Part shown: piece by piece, positions 28,577 to 38,494 of the stretch
How positions within the stretch are numbered: position 1 is the first letter of the stretch
Layout: each line of letters opens with the position of its first letter
Assembly: GCA_964501925.1 (NCBI GenBank)
Contig: CAZCTM010000002.1
Span: 61,787-125,786 of the forward strand
Length of the DNA: 64,000 nucleotides
Reading direction: 5' to 3'
From: CAYLYU01 sp964501925
GTDB taxonomy: Bacteria; Pseudomonadota; Zetaproteobacteria; Mariprofundales; Mariprofundaceae
Position numbers and translations under genes: made by a program
The notes under the pieces: generated by a model
What the model was told of the DNA's origin: nothing
The model's database searches: none
What the model saw: the letters and a program-made list of their open reading frames with translations, nothing else

Positions 28577-29406
28577 GGTCGCATCATACGGGAGATATTG
28601 TGTCTGAGAAGCTGTTCCCAGGAATCGCCACAGTGGCCGAGGGGGTCCAGCAGCCGGATTTGCCTGTTACCAAGCTTGTCACTGAGCCATTGCAGGGTCG
28701 AGTTGTTATGGTTCTGGTCACCCCACAGCCGGGATTCGGGGTGCTGCTTTGCGACATCCAGCAGCCTTTGCAGCTGTCTGGGACCCAAAGTGCCTTCAAG
28801 GTGTCCGGTTTCGGCCACCGCGAGCACGGGTATGTTGTAGTGTTCACAGAAACCCCGCCAGGCGGCATGCTGGAGTATGATACCGGCATGATTTAGGGGC
28901 TGGAGCGTCCTTGAAATCTCATCATCAAGGGACTGAATCGTTTGTCTGGCATGGCGAAGCGAACGGGCAATGACCTGGGTTCGTTCCGGATACAGCGATT
29001 GAAGCTCCTTGGCAAGCCTTGGCAGGACAGCCAGGACGAGATCCGGCCGAAGCCAGGCGTGATCCTGATCAGGCCAGAGGTCGATTTGTCGCACATCGGT
29101 TTCAAGTCCGGGCCAGACGCGGTCATCCCGCGAGGCCCGAATCAGTGCATCGGCATGCTTGAGTCGCTGGAGGGTCCTTGGGGTGATGGAGAAGTGATGG
29201 GGATCCGCATTTGCCGGCAGCAGACAGAAGACCTCCATTTCTGGGTCGAGCAGGTGAACAAGGCCTGCGAGCGGTGGCAGGCTTACGGCAATTTCCGCCC
29301 GCAGGTCCGAAACAGGCCAGAAAACAGTCATCCACGCGAGAGCAAACAGGGTATATCTTCCGGATATAAAGCTGATGATGCTGGAGAAAGGTAACGTGAA
29401 AAACAT
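28573..29406 (-). CDS. znuA: metal ABC transporter substrate-binding protein
   Basis: Periplasmic metal-binding protein of the cluster A-I family. From ATG 29406 the product has 277 residues, with a hydrophobic leader (about 1-35, ending DLRAEIAV). Likely metal-site histidines are in ANADPHHFSITP and in LQHAAWRGFCEHYNIPVLA. The helix AETGHLEGTLGPRQLQRLLD is typical. It lacks the long His-rich loop of many ZnuA proteins. GGGGG precedes the start. The substrate is inferred, not shown. Confidence 0.82.
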   Translation of the reverse strand: MFFTLPFSSIISFISGRYTLFALAWMTVFWPVSDLRAEIAVSLPPLAGLVHLLDPEMEVFCLLPANADPHHFSITPRTLQRLKHADALIRASRDDRVWPGLETDVRQIDLWPDQDHAWLRPDLVLAVLPRLAKELQSLYPERTQVIARSLRHARQTIQSLDDEISRTLQPLNHAGIILQHAAWRGFCEHYNIPVLAVAETGHLEGTLGPRQLQRLLDVAKQHPESRLWGDQNHNNSTLQWLSDKLGNRQIRLLDPLGHCGDSWEQLLRHNISRMMRP

Positions 29407-29410
29407 GTGC

Positions 29411-29425
29411 CCCCATCTTATGGGG
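29411..29425. repeat. inverted repeat CCCCAT-N3-ATGGGG at the znuA start
   Basis: A perfect 6-bp inverted repeat with a 3-bp spacer overlaps the znuA ribosome-binding region, in the 104-bp divergent gap between znuA and tilS. It does not match the AT-rich Zur box. It could be an operator or an mRNA hairpin that hides the GGGGG ribosome-binding site. Confidence 0.3.
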
Positions 29426-29510
29426 CCTATAAATGACGTGCAATCCTCAGCGTGGGAACGCCTTGGATAAAAGAGTTCTGCCGCAGGTCCATCCGGGATA
29501 GGATTTTGCG

Positions 29511-30533
29511 ATGGCTGTCCTGCCGAGGAGAATCGTGCGTTTTGACAGAGATAGAGACGGTGAAACACTGTCCGGTCCACCCTGCCTGCCTGAGGCCGGG
29601 CAATGGCTAGAAGGTCTGCCCATCCCCATGGGAGCGGCGGTAGCGTGGTCCGGTGGGGCCGATTCCACGGCGCTGCTGCTGGCCCTTCACTCCCGGGGAC
29701 TGCAACCCGTAGCCTGGCATGTTGATCATGCCTGGCATCATGACTCGGCTCTGCACACTCGCTGGCTGGAACAGCGTGCCCGAAACTGGGGGATTCCCTT
29801 TTTTAGCTGCAGGCTGAAAGAACGTCCGGAGAGGAATCGTGAAGCCGTGGCGAGATGGGCCCGATATGAGCTGTTTCATCGCTGGTCCGATGAACAGGGG
29901 GTACGGGTTCTCTGCCTGGGCCACCATCTTGATGATCAGGCCGAGACGGTCTTCCTCCGGCTGCTGCAGGGTGCAGGAGTGAGTGGTTGCCAAGGCATGA
30001 AACCGATCCGTTCCATGGGCGATCTTACCCTGATCAGGCCCTTGTTGTCCGTCCCCAAGCACGATCTTGAGACCGCATTACTGCGTGCCGGTGTTGACTG
30101 GCTGAAGGATCCGAGCAATCAGGATCTCAGCCTGCGGCGCAACCATGTCCGGTATGTCGTTTTCCCGCGGATGCGGCAGGCGGGAATCGAGCCACGGGAT
30201 CTCTTTTCAAGACTGTCCAGACAGGCCATGAACTTGAGCGATCACATTCAGCAGATGGTGGATCGCATGGAAGTGGAGTGTTGCGATGACCTGGTTTCTG
30301 TGGACTGGGATGAGTGGGCGAGACAGACACCGTGTGTGCGAGCCCGGCTTCTGCAGCGGTTGACGGCATTGCTTCTGGGAGAGGCCAGGGTACCCGGACG
30401 CCGGCATATTCAACTGGTTGAACGCTGGCTCAGGCATGGAGGACATGGCGGTCTCGACTTGAGCTGCAGCCGGCTGTACAGAAAAAACAGGCGTTTGTAT
30501 CTGGAGAAGAGAGAAAATCCTGATGCCCGTTAG
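29511..30533 (+). CDS. tilS: tRNA(Ile)-lysidine synthase
   Basis: Modifies C34 of tRNA-Ile(CAU) to lysidine, so that it reads AUA. The product has 340 residues, shorter than the E. coli enzyme (432) and close to the compact class lacking the full C-terminal domain. The PP-loop WSGGADSTALLLAL is near residue 46. HVDHAWH and LGHHLDDQAETVFLRLLQGAG complete the N-type ATP-pyrophosphatase signature, and DPSNQDLSLRRNHVR follows. tilS next to ftsH is also seen in Firmicutes. Confidence 0.93.
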   Translation: MAVLPRRIVRFDRDRDGETLSGPPCLPEAGQWLEGLPIPMGAAVAWSGGADSTALLLALHSRGLQPVAWHVDHAWHHDSALHTRWLEQRARNWGIPFFSCRLKERPERNREAVARWARYELFHRWSDEQGVRVLCLGHHLDDQAETVFLRLLQGAGVSGCQGMKPIRSMGDLTLIRPLLSVPKHDLETALLRAGVDWLKDPSNQDLSLRRNHVRYVVFPRMRQAGIEPRDLFSRLSRQAMNLSDHIQQMVDRMEVECCDDLVSVDWDEWARQTPCVRARLLQRLTALLLGEARVPGRRHIQLVERWLRHGGHGGLDLSCSRLYRKNRRLYLEKRENPDAR

Positions 30534-30675
30534 GGCCTCTCACTGGTCCGGATTCATGTCTATTTCACGAACAAGAAGCTATGATGGGCCAACGTCTTCG
30601 CCATGGTTCCAATAATCCGCCTTGAAAATTGAAACCGGAGACAGCATGTTTAGGGATATGTGAGGTGACGATCTA

Positions 30676-32595
30676 GTGAATGTGATCTGGAAAAATCTTT
30701 TGTTGTGGCTGGTCATCGGCCTGACCATGGTGAGCCTGTTTAATATGTTCAACCCACCCGTTAACCAGGGTGAGACGATGTCCTATACGGCTTTCATTGA
30801 GAAAGTGGAGCAGGGCATGGTTGAGACCGCCACCATCAGTGATCAGGAAGTTTATGGTCAGTACAGGAATATGGCGGGGGATCTGCGCAATTATCGGGCC
30901 CTTATTCCTGAAGATCCCAATCTGGTACAGCGTCTTCTCGACAAGCACGTGGAAGTCAATGTCAAGAAGGCCGAGGAAATGCCACTCTTCCTCTCGGTCC
31001 TGATTTCGTGGTTCCCCATGCTGTTGCTGATTGCAGTATGGATATTCTTCATGCGTCAGATGCAGGCCGGCGGGCGCGGAGCGCTGTCCTTTGGCAAGAG
31101 CAGGGCCAAGCTTCTGACGGAAAATACCAATCGGGTTACCTTTGAGGATGTGGCTGGATGTGATGAGGCCAAACAGGAAGTGACCGAGATCATCGATTTT
31201 CTGCGTGACCCATCCAAGTTCACCCGCCTTGGCGGCAAGATTCCGAAGGGCGCTCTGCTGGTGGGCCCGCCGGGAACCGGCAAGACCCTTCTGGCGCGTG
31301 CCATTGCGGGCGAGGCAGAAGTCCCGTTCTTTTCGATCTCCGGTTCCGATTTTGTGGAAATGTTTGTCGGTGTTGGCGCCTCGCGCGTGCGCGACATGTT
31401 CGAACAGGCGAAGAAGCATGCCCCCTGCATCGTATTTATCGATGAGATTGATGCCATGGGGCGGCATCGTGGCGCCGGTATCGGCGGTGGCAATGATGAG
31501 CGCGAGCAGACCCTCAACCAGTTGCTGGTCGAAATGGATGGTTTTGAGGCCAATGAGGGTGTGATCCTGATCGCCGCAACCAATCGCCCCGACGTGCTTG
31601 ATCCGGCCCTGCTCCGCCCGGGCAGATTTGATCGCAGGATTGTTGTTCCGCGTCCCGACCTGCGCGGTCGTGAGCAAATCCTGAAAGTCCACATGCGTAA
31701 TGTGCCGCTGGCCCCGGATGTGGATGTCACCGTGCTGGCTCGCGGCACTCCCGGTTTTTCGGGGGCTGATCTGGCGAACCTGGTGAATGAAGCGGCACTG
31801 AATGCCGCCCGTTACGGAAAGGAAAAGGTCAGCATGTCCGACTTTGAAACGGCCAAGGACAAGGTTCTGATGGGTACCGAGCGTCGCTCCATGCTGCTGT
31901 CCGATGAGCAGAAGAAGACCACTGCCTACCATGAAGCGGGGCACACCCTTGTTGCCAAGACCGTCAAGCATGCTGATCCTGTGCACAAGGTCAGCATTAT
32001 CCCGCGCGGCCAGGCGCTGGGTATCACCATGCAGTTGCCTGAAGAGGACAAGTACAATCATGATCGGGAATACCTGAGCGATCAGATCGCCATCATGATG
32101 GGCGGCAGGATTGCCGAGGAGCTTGTGCTGCATCAGATGACAACGGGTGCCTCCAATGACATCGAGCGTGCCACCCAGATTGCCCGGAACATGGTAACCG
32201 TCTGGGGTATGAGCGAGAAGCTAGGACCGATGGTGTATGGCGAGCGTGAGGAGGAAATCTTTCTTGGCCGGGAGATCACCCGTCACCAGAATATTTCCGA
32301 GGCCACCGCAAAACAGATTGATGCCGAGGTACGCAAGCTGATTGATCAGAACTATGAGCGCGCAAGAAGGATTCTTGTCGATAACATGGACAAACTGCAT
32401 CTTCTGGCCAAGGCACTGATCGAATACGAGACCCTTGAGGAGCACGAGATTGACCTGGTTCTTGCCGGAAAGAAGCTGGAGAGATCAACTCGTGAACAGC
32501 CCCCCAAGAGACCGCCGACTGATAAGCCTTCTGCGACGGCTCCCGCGACCGGCGCGAAGGTTGCCGGAACCAAAGAGGCAGGCCAGGGGGCTTGA
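30676..32595 (+). CDS. ftsH: ATP-dependent zinc metalloprotease FtsH
   Basis: Membrane-anchored AAA protease that degrades misfolded membrane proteins and regulators such as LpxC. The product has 639 residues: a membrane segment at 6-24, a periplasmic domain, a second segment at about 103-122, an AAA domain with [18 protein letters not shown] and the pore motif FVG, and the zinc site HEAGH at about 419-423 with its later Asp ligand. The C-terminal 45 residues are Pro/Ala/Lys-rich. The start is GTG, with GAGGTGA upstream. ftsH-folP-glmM is the gammaproteobacterial order. Confidence 0.96.
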   Translation: MNVIWKNLLLWLVIGLTMVSLFNMFNPPVNQGETMSYTAFIEKVEQGMVETATISDQEVYGQYRNMAGDLRNYRALIPEDPNLVQRLLDKHVEVNVKKAEEMPLFLSVLISWFPMLLLIAVWIFFMRQMQAGGRGALSFGKSRAKLLTENTNRVTFEDVAGCDEAKQEVTEIIDFLRDPSKFTRLGGKIPKGALLVGPPGTGKTLLARAIAGEAEVPFFSISGSDFVEMFVGVGASRVRDMFEQAKKHAPCIVFIDEIDAMGRHRGAGIGGGNDEREQTLNQLLVEMDGFEANEGVILIAATNRPDVLDPALLRPGRFDRRIVVPRPDLRGREQILKVHMRNVPLAPDVDVTVLARGTPGFSGADLANLVNEAALNAARYGKEKVSMSDFETAKDKVLMGTERRSMLLSDEQKKTTAYHEAGHTLVAKTVKHADPVHKVSIIPRGQALGITMQLPEEDKYNHDREYLSDQIAIMMGGRIAEELVLHQMTTGASNDIERATQIARNMVTVWGMSEKLGPMVYGEREEEIFLGREITRHQNISEATAKQIDAEVRKLIDQNYERARRILVDNMDKLHLLAKALIEYETLEEHEIDLVLAGKKLERSTREQPPKRPPTDKPSATAPATGAKVAGTKEAGQGA

Positions 32596-33458
32596 GAACA
32601 TCATCACCATGGCACTCCCCTGAAACGGGAGTGGCGTGGGTGATGGGGGTGGTCAACTGCACCCCTGATTCGTTCTCGGATGGTGGCAGGTTTGTTGATG
32701 TGGACCGGGCGGTTCAGCACGCCAGGTTTATGTCAAAGGCCGGAGCGGCGATCATCGATATCGGGGGAGAATCCACCAGACCCGGTTCAAGGCCCGTCCC
32801 TGTCAAGGAGGAGCTGCGTCGTGTTATACCGGTGGTTAGGGCGGTTGCCTCTGAAGGAATCAGGGTGTCCGTGGATACCATGAAGGCCGAGGTTATGCGT
32901 CAGGCCATTGCAGCGGGAGCCTGCATGGTGAATGATGTAACGGCGCTGAGAGGAGACAGCCATGCGATGGCCACTGTTGCGGAAGCAGGATGTGATGTCT
33001 GCCTGATGCACATGCAGGGAAGGCCGGAGCATATGCAGGATGATCCTCATTACAGGGATATCATTGGTGAGGTGGAAGCGTTCCTTGAACAGCGGATCGA
33101 GGCATGCCTGAGATCAGGTATCAGCGAGTCAAGAATCATCCTTGATCCGGGCATTGGTTTCGGCAAACGTCCGGAGCACAACCTTGAGCTTCTTGCCGCC
33201 CTCCCACGCTTCAAAAAGCTGGGGTTCCCCCTTCTGGTAGGGGTGTCGAGAAAATCGTTCCTTGGCCGCATTACCGATAGACCGGTTGAGGACAGGGAAA
33301 TTGAAACGGCCGCTGCTGTCAGCATCTGCATATGGAATGGAGCGGATGTTGTCAGGGTCCATGATGTTCCGGCACAGATGCGGGCGGCCAAAGTCGCCTC
33401 GGCGATTCGCAATTACGCCGCAAGCGGACGACCTGAATCACTCGGTTCCCCGGACTGA
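32592..33458 (+). CDS. folP: dihydropteroate synthase
   Basis: Joins p-aminobenzoate to 6-hydroxymethyl-dihydropterin diphosphate in folate synthesis; the sulfonamide target. Signature motifs: [26 protein letters not shown] and LDPGIGFGK, plus VSRKSFLG near the C-terminus. The TTG at 32592 overlaps the ftsH stop and gives 288 residues. GTG 32631 is a possible later start, so the N-terminus is uncertain by about 13 residues. Confidence 0.94.
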   Translation: MRTSSPWHSPETGVAWVMGVVNCTPDSFSDGGRFVDVDRAVQHARFMSKAGAAIIDIGGESTRPGSRPVPVKEELRRVIPVVRAVASEGIRVSVDTMKAEVMRQAIAAGACMVNDVTALRGDSHAMATVAEAGCDVCLMHMQGRPEHMQDDPHYRDIIGEVEAFLEQRIEACLRSGISESRIILDPGIGFGKRPEHNLELLAALPRFKKLGFPLLVGVSRKSFLGRITDRPVEDREIETAAAVSICIWNGADVVRVHDVPAQMRAAKVASAIRNYAASGRPESLGSPD

Positions 33459-33460
33459 GC

Positions 33461-34222
33461 ATGTGGCACATCGGTTTTCTGGATATCGTCGACATCACCC
33501 TGGTGGCGATTGTGATCTATTATATTCTGAAACTCATCCGCGGTACACGCGCCGTCCAGATGTTGATCGGAATTGCCGTGGTTGTGCTCGTCTATGTGCT
33601 GGCGCGGATGTTTGGTTTGCTCACTGTGGAATGGATGTTCGGGCATTTCTTCTCGGCAGTGATTGTGATTCTGGTGGTGCTGTTCCAGCACGAGATCCGG
33701 CGTGGCTTGATGCGTGTTGGTATCAATCCCCTGGGCGCCGGTACTGAAAAGACCGTGGACATGCTGGATAATCTGGTGGAATCGGCTTTTGCCCTGGTTC
33801 ACCGGGGATGGGGAGGATTGATCGTGATTGAACGCGAGACCGGTCTGAAGCATCTGTGCGAGACCGGAGTGGAGATGAAGATCTCCCTCAGACCGGACGT
33901 GGTTCAGTCCCTGTTTTGCCCCCAGGTGCCACTGCATGATGGTGCCATTGTTGTCAGGGGAAGCCATATCGTGGCCGCCAGGGTGTTGCTGCCCCTTGCG
34001 CAGGCAGGTTCAATCCCCGTTGGCCTGGGCACGCGTCACCGCGCTGCGGTCGGCATGACCGAGGAAAGCGATGCCCTTGTGATGGTCATCTCCGAGGAAA
34101 GCGGAACTGTTCGTCTGGCCGAAGACGGTGAGCTGAGTGAGCCGCTTGATCATGCCATGTTGCGACGGCAACTTCAGGCCAGACTAATTTCAGTTCCTTC
34201 ACCGGCGGCTGAAGCAGGGTGA
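33461..34222 (+). CDS. cdaA: diadenylate cyclase CdaA
   Basis: Makes the second messenger c-di-AMP from two ATP. The product has 253 residues: three membrane helices (about 9-27, 31-50 and 60-75), a short linker, then a DAC domain with the active-site motifs DGA (160-162, PLHDGAIVV) and RHR (192-194, GTRHRAAVG). This is the CdaA/DacA class. It starts 2 bp after folP and precedes a YbbR-domain gene and glmM, the conserved cdaA-cdaR-glmM set best known from Firmicutes. In that group GlmM binds and inhibits CdaA. The domain is uncommon in Gammaproteobacteria. Confidence 0.92.
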   Translation: MWHIGFLDIVDITLVAIVIYYILKLIRGTRAVQMLIGIAVVVLVYVLARMFGLLTVEWMFGHFFSAVIVILVVLFQHEIRRGLMRVGINPLGAGTEKTVDMLDNLVESAFALVHRGWGGLIVIERETGLKHLCETGVEMKISLRPDVVQSLFCPQVPLHDGAIVVRGSHIVAARVLLPLAQAGSIPVGLGTRHRAAVGMTEESDALVMVISEESGTVRLAEDGELSEPLDHAMLRRQLQARLISVPSPAAEAG

Positions 34223-34227
34223 GGTTG

Positions 34228-34986
34228 ATGCGAAAGAAGTGGTCCTGGCCCCTTCATCTGGATGCGACGAAGTTTATTGCCGTCGTGATCGCCATCATTC
34301 TATGGGCTCTGGTCAGGGGACAGGGGATCGGATCATTGAGTGTTGATGCACCCTTGCAGATTCAGGGCCTCTCCTCTCAGCTGATGATCATCAATGATCT
34401 CCCGGATCGGGTGCGTGTGACAATCAGTGGTCCCCAGACCAGGCTTTCCGAACTTGGGGCCCATGATGTTCGGGCACCTCTGGATGCCTCGCGGATCACC
34501 GGCCCTGGTGTGGAGGAGATCGCCCTGAATGTGGACGACATCAAGCTGCCTGCCGGTTTGAAGGTGGAGCGGGTACAGCCGGATCGGGTTGTCCTGCAGA
34601 TCGACAGGGTTATCGAGCGCAAGATCAGAATCGAACCGCGTGTGGAGGTCCCGCAAGGCTGGAAGGTTTCGGGCCTGGAGGTGATTCCGCCGGATGCCTT
34701 GCTCAAGGGCCCCGAGGTGTGGCTTGATGCCTTAAGTACTGTAAAAACGCCGGTAATTCATCCGGAGGCCAAAGCCGGGGAGTTCAAGGTAAGCGTCGGG
34801 GTTGAAAGCCCTGCTGGCAAGGCGATTCGACTGGTTAAACCGGATGAAAAGTTCAGGGTCCGGGGTAGACTGGATCCCGAACCACTCCCGGAGGCCCCAC
34901 CCGGATCTTCTCCCAAGGGCTCCGTTCCATCTGTGGCGGCTCCGAAGACAGGGGATGGTGATCACCCGGTAAGTGGAGGACATTGA
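34228..34986 (+). CDS. cdaR: YbbR-domain protein, probable CdaA regulator CdaR
   Basis: Membrane-anchored protein with extracytoplasmic YbbR repeats; its Firmicute counterpart CdaR modulates CdaA. The product has about 252 residues: one N-terminal membrane segment (about 14-32, KFIAVVIAIILWALVRG), then YbbR-like beta repeats (LPDRVRVTISGP, RVVLQIDRVIERKIRIEP, SGLEVIPPDALLKGPE) and a Pro-rich tail. Family members often have four repeats; only about two are obvious here, so this is a short form. The GTG at 34219 overlapping the cdaA stop is an alternative start. Confidence 0.82.
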   Translation: MRKKWSWPLHLDATKFIAVVIAIILWALVRGQGIGSLSVDAPLQIQGLSSQLMIINDLPDRVRVTISGPQTRLSELGAHDVRAPLDASRITGPGVEEIALNVDDIKLPAGLKVERVQPDRVVLQIDRVIERKIRIEPRVEVPQGWKVSGLEVIPPDALLKGPEVWLDALSTVKTPVIHPEAKAGEFKVSVGVESPAGKAIRLVKPDEKFRVRGRLDPEPLPEAPPGSSPKGSVPSVAAPKTGDGDHPVSGGH

Positions 34987-34989
34987 TTG

Positions 34990-36336
34990 GTGAGGCGCTT
35001 TTTTGGCACGGACGGAATTCGGGGGGAAGTCAACCGGGAACCCATGACTGCCGAATTCTTTCTGAAACTGGGCCGTGCTGCCGGTCATGTGCTGACGCGA
35101 CATCTTGATCATAAGCCCCACATCCTGATCGGGAAGGACACACGGATCTCGGGTTATATGCTGGAATCGGCCCTTTGTGCGGGTTTGACCGCCCAGGGCA
35201 TGAACATTCTCCTTGTCGGCCCCGTGCCGACACCTGCGGTAGCTTATTTGACCCGTTCCTTAAGGGCGGATGCTGGCGTCATGCTTTCTGCCTCGCATAA
35301 CCCCGCTGGCGACAATGGCATCAAGTTTTTTGGGGCCGACGGCTTCAAACTCTCGGATGATCTTGAAATGGAGATCGAGGGATACCTGCAGGAACCGCCG
35401 GGGCTGCCCTCGGCCTCGGACATCGGCAAGGCATTCCGGGTTGATGATGCGCGTGGACGTTACGTGGAGTTTCTCAAATCCAGCCTGCCTCGCGACTTGA
35501 GGCTGGATGGCCTGAAGGTTGTCCTCGATTGTGCCAATGGGGCCGCCTACAGTGTTGCCCCTCGCGTCTTCAGCGAGCTGGGATGTGAGGTGATCTCCCT
35601 TTACAACCATCCGGACGGTTACAACATCAATTCAGGATGCGGATCAACCCATCCTGAGGCCATGAGCAGGAGGGTGGTTGAATCGGGTGCTGATGTTGGA
35701 TTTGCACTGGATGGTGATGCCGACAGGCTGATTGCCTGCGATCATCTGGGTCAAATTGTTGATGGGGATCGTATCATCGCCATTCTGGCCGAGTACCTGT
35801 TGCGTCAGGGAAGGCTAAAGGGGGATGGAGTGGTCACTACCCTCATGAGCAACCTTGGTCTGGAACGTTATCTGCAGCGGCTGGGACTGAGAATGTACCG
35901 TGCTCAGGTGGGTGACCGTTACGTTCTGGAGATGATGCGAGAAACGGGCTGTAACCTTGGAGGAGAACAGTCCGGCCACATCATCCTTCTGGACGTCAAT
36001 ACGACAGGGGACGGTCTCCTGACCGCCATGAATGTGCTTACGGCCATGCGTGACCTGGAGTTGCCGCTAAACAGGCTTGCCTCCGGGATGAAGCTGTTTC
36101 CCCAGAAGCTGTGGAATCTGGAACTTCCACATCAGGTGGACCTGCTTTCCCGAGAGGAAGCAAAGGAAGCGATCCGGCAGGCGGAATCCCGACTTGCAGG
36201 TCATGGAAGGCTTAATGTGCGCATGTCGGGAACGGAACCAAAGCTCAGAATCATGGTGGAGGCGGAGGATGAGGGAATCATGTTGAGCGTTGGCGAGGGC
36301 CTTGTGGACCGGTTCAGGGAGATCATTGCAGGTTGA
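34990..36336 (+). CDS. glmM: phosphoglucosamine mutase
   Basis: Converts glucosamine-6-phosphate to glucosamine-1-phosphate for UDP-GlcNAc, peptidoglycan and LPS. The product has 448 residues beginning RRFFGTDGIRG. The phosphoserine loop SASHNPAGDNGIKFFG places the active Ser at residue 102, as in E. coli. The metal loop is DGDADRLI. The sugar-specific loop is GGEQSGHII, and the C-terminus carries RMSGTEPKLRIMVE. GTG 34990 follows GGAGGA by 9 nt; TTG 34987 is the alternative. It completes the folP-cdaA-cdaR-glmM run. Confidence 0.96.
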   Translation: MRRFFGTDGIRGEVNREPMTAEFFLKLGRAAGHVLTRHLDHKPHILIGKDTRISGYMLESALCAGLTAQGMNILLVGPVPTPAVAYLTRSLRADAGVMLSASHNPAGDNGIKFFGADGFKLSDDLEMEIEGYLQEPPGLPSASDIGKAFRVDDARGRYVEFLKSSLPRDLRLDGLKVVLDCANGAAYSVAPRVFSELGCEVISLYNHPDGYNINSGCGSTHPEAMSRRVVESGADVGFALDGDADRLIACDHLGQIVDGDRIIAILAEYLLRQGRLKGDGVVTTLMSNLGLERYLQRLGLRMYRAQVGDRYVLEMMRETGCNLGGEQSGHIILLDVNTTGDGLLTAMNVLTAMRDLELPLNRLASGMKLFPQKLWNLELPHQVDLLSREEAKEAIRQAESRLAGHGRLNVRMSGTEPKLRIMVEAEDEGIMLSVGEGLVDRFREIIAG

Positions 36337-36373
36337 GTAAGGGCCATTATCCGACACTGGCCGGACTTCTGTC

Positions 36374-36402
36374 TTGACCGGCTATTTCCCTGTATCTACC
36401 CT
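36374..36402 (+). promoter_or_regulatory. candidate sigma-70 promoter of tRNA-Val
   Basis: TTGACC (36374-36379), 17 bp, then TACCCT (36397-36402), which keeps the conserved T1, A2 and T6 of the -10. This is the same architecture as the tRNA-Asn promoter and would give a leader of about 45 nt. Confidence 0.35.
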
Positions 36403-36455
36403 TCGCGGCCTTTACGGCATTGTCGTTTTGACGCACCCTTGTTTGTTGGGTTTAT

Positions 36456-36530
36456 TGGCGCGTAGCTCAGTGGGAGAGCACCACCTTGACACGGTGGGGG
36501 TCGGCAGTTCAATCCTGCCCGCGCCAACCA
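36456..36530 (+). tRNA. tRNA-Val (anticodon GAC)
   Basis: Acceptor TGGCGCG (36456-36462) pairs with CGCGCCA. The D arm is GCTCAGTGGGAGAGC. The anticodon stem CCACC/GGTGG encloses loop TTGACAC with anticodon GAC at 36488-36490. The T arm is GGCAGTTCAATCCTGCC. The discriminator is A, and CCA is encoded at 36528-36530. Confidence 0.97.
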
Positions 36531-36580
36531 TTTTTCCGGTCTGAACGTTGCAGCCGGTTTTCCTGGGGGGATTCTAGCCC

Positions 36581-38485
36581 TTGCATATTCGATTACCTGA
36601 TGGTTCAGAGCGGCACCTGCCCGAAGGTTCGACGGTCATGGACCTGGCAATGGAGATAGGACCCGGCCTGGCACGGGCCGCGGTCGCTGCACGGGTTAAC
36701 GGTCAGGTTTGTGATCTTTCACGGGTTCTTTCCGATCATGACGAAGTCGGGATTATCACGGCCGATTCCGAGGAAGGTCTGGAAGTCATACGACATTCCT
36801 GCGCCCATTTGCTGGCCAATGCGGTCAAGGAGCTGTTTCCGGAGGCCCAGGTGACCATTGGTCCCGTGGTCGAGAACGGATTCTATTACGATTTTTCCTT
36901 CTCGCGTCCTTTCACGCCCGAGGATCTTGAGGCCATCGAGGCCAGAATGCGCGAGATCGCAAAACGCAAGACACCGATTGAGCGCCTTGAATGGTCCAGG
37001 GACCAGGCGATCCGGCATTTCCTGGATATAGGGGAGACGTACAAGGCCAGGTTAATCGAGCGTATTCCGGAAGGGGAGACCATCAGCATCTATCGCCAGG
37101 GAGGCTGGGAGGATCTCTGCCGCGGTCCTCATGTGCCCGATACGGGAAGACTCAGGGCCTTCAAGCTTCTGAAGGTCGCCGGCGCTTACTGGGAAGGTGA
37201 TTCAAGCAAGGAGCAGTTGCAGCGCATTTATGGAACCGCCTGGGCCAGGGAGAAGGATCTTAAGGCATATCTCCATCGCCTCGAAGAGGCCGAGCGCCGC
37301 GATCACCGCAAGCTCGGCAGGCAGTTTGAGCTCTTTCATATTCAGGAAGAGGCCCCCGGCATGGTCTTCTGGCACCCCAAGGGGTGGACATTGTGGCGGA
37401 CGGTGGAACAGGAGATCCGGCAGGTGACCCTGGAGCGCGGATACCTGGAAGTCTCCACGCCACAGCTTGTCGACCGCTCACTCTGGGAACGTTCAGGTCA
37501 CTGGGAAAAGTTCCGGGATGATATGTTTACCACTTCGACGGAGAACCGTGAGTACGCCATCAAGCCCATGAACTGCCCGTGTCATGTGCAGATTTTCAAA
37601 CACGGTTTGCATTCCTACCGTGATCTCCCCTTGCGATTATCGGAATTCGGTTCGTGCCACAGGAACGAGCCTTCCGGTACCCTCCATGGACTGATGCGAC
37701 TGCGGAACTTCGTCCAGGATGACGCCCACATCTTTTGCACGCCCGAGCAGGTTGGCATTGAGGTGTCGACCTTTATTGACCTTGTTTTTGAAGTCTACAA
37801 ACGGTTCGGTTTTGATGATGTGATTATCAAGCTTGCCGACCGGCCCGAAAAGAGGGTGGGAACGGACGCCCAGTGGGATGCGGCCGAAACGGCGTTGCGT
37901 GAGGCCCTGGAGATCAAGCAACTGGACTACGAACTAAACCCCGGAGAAGGGGCGTTTTACGGGCCGAAGATTGAATTTTCCCTGCGTGACTGTCTGGACA
38001 GGATATGGCAATGCGGGACCATCCAGGTGGATTTCTCCATGCCGGGAAGGCTGGGGGCCGAATACGTGAGCGAGGAGGGCACACGCAAGACACCGGTGAT
38101 GCTCCACCGTGCCATTCTTGGCTCGATGGAGCGGTTTATCGGTATCCTGATCGAGCATTATGCCGGTGCCTTCCCTTTCTGGCTGGCTCCGGTGCAGGCT
38201 GTGGTGTGCAATATCACCGATGACCAGGCCGACTATGTGGTCGAGGTAACGGACAGATTGCGTAAAGAGGGCTTTCGTATTGAAATGGACTTGCGCAATG
38301 AAAAGGTCGGCTATAAAGTCCGCGCCCATACATTGGCCCGGGTTCCGTTTATTCTTATTGCAGGTGAGAGGGAACGGCAGGATAATACGCTGAATGTGCG
38401 TTCCCGGACCGGTGAACGATTAGGGACATTGACGATTAGCGAGTGGCTGCACAAGATGCAGACCATGCGTAAGGAATATCAGTAG
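36581..38485 (+). CDS. thrS: threonine--tRNA ligase
   Basis: Charges tRNA-Thr. The product has 634 residues: N-terminal TGS domain (1-62), editing domain with [11 protein letters not shown], class II catalytic core ([12 protein letters not shown] with the zinc Cys, motif 2 [13 protein letters not shown], motif 3 [15 protein letters not shown]), and a C-terminal anticodon-binding domain ([15 protein letters not shown]). The start is TTG, with GGGGGGAT about 10 nt upstream. It leads the conserved thrS-infC-rpmI-rplT-pheST block. No operator-like tRNA mimic was recognised in the short leader. Confidence 0.96.
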   Translation: MHIRLPDGSERHLPEGSTVMDLAMEIGPGLARAAVAARVNGQVCDLSRVLSDHDEVGIITADSEEGLEVIRHSCAHLLANAVKELFPEAQVTIGPVVENGFYYDFSFSRPFTPEDLEAIEARMREIAKRKTPIERLEWSRDQAIRHFLDIGETYKARLIERIPEGETISIYRQGGWEDLCRGPHVPDTGRLRAFKLLKVAGAYWEGDSSKEQLQRIYGTAWAREKDLKAYLHRLEEAERRDHRKLGRQFELFHIQEEAPGMVFWHPKGWTLWRTVEQEIRQVTLERGYLEVSTPQLVDRSLWERSGHWEKFRDDMFTTSTENREYAIKPMNCPCHVQIFKHGLHSYRDLPLRLSEFGSCHRNEPSGTLHGLMRLRNFVQDDAHIFCTPEQVGIEVSTFIDLVFEVYKRFGFDDVIIKLADRPEKRVGTDAQWDAAETALREALEIKQLDYELNPGEGAFYGPKIEFSLRDCLDRIWQCGTIQVDFSMPGRLGAEYVSEEGTRKTPVMLHRAILGSMERFIGILIEHYAGAFPFWLAPVQAVVCNITDDQADYVVEVTDRLRKEGFRIEMDLRNEKVGYKVRAHTLARVPFILIAGERERQDNTLNVRSRTGERLGTLTISEWLHKMQTMRKEYQ

Positions 38486-38494
38486 GGGGTTTGT

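Noticed and set aside
30673..32133. 486-codon open frame antisense to ftsH
   Set aside because: It lies wholly opposite a clear ftsH with all AAA and HEAGH motifs; its translation is His/Gly/Gln-rich with no recognisable domain, as expected from the complement of GC-rich coding DNA.
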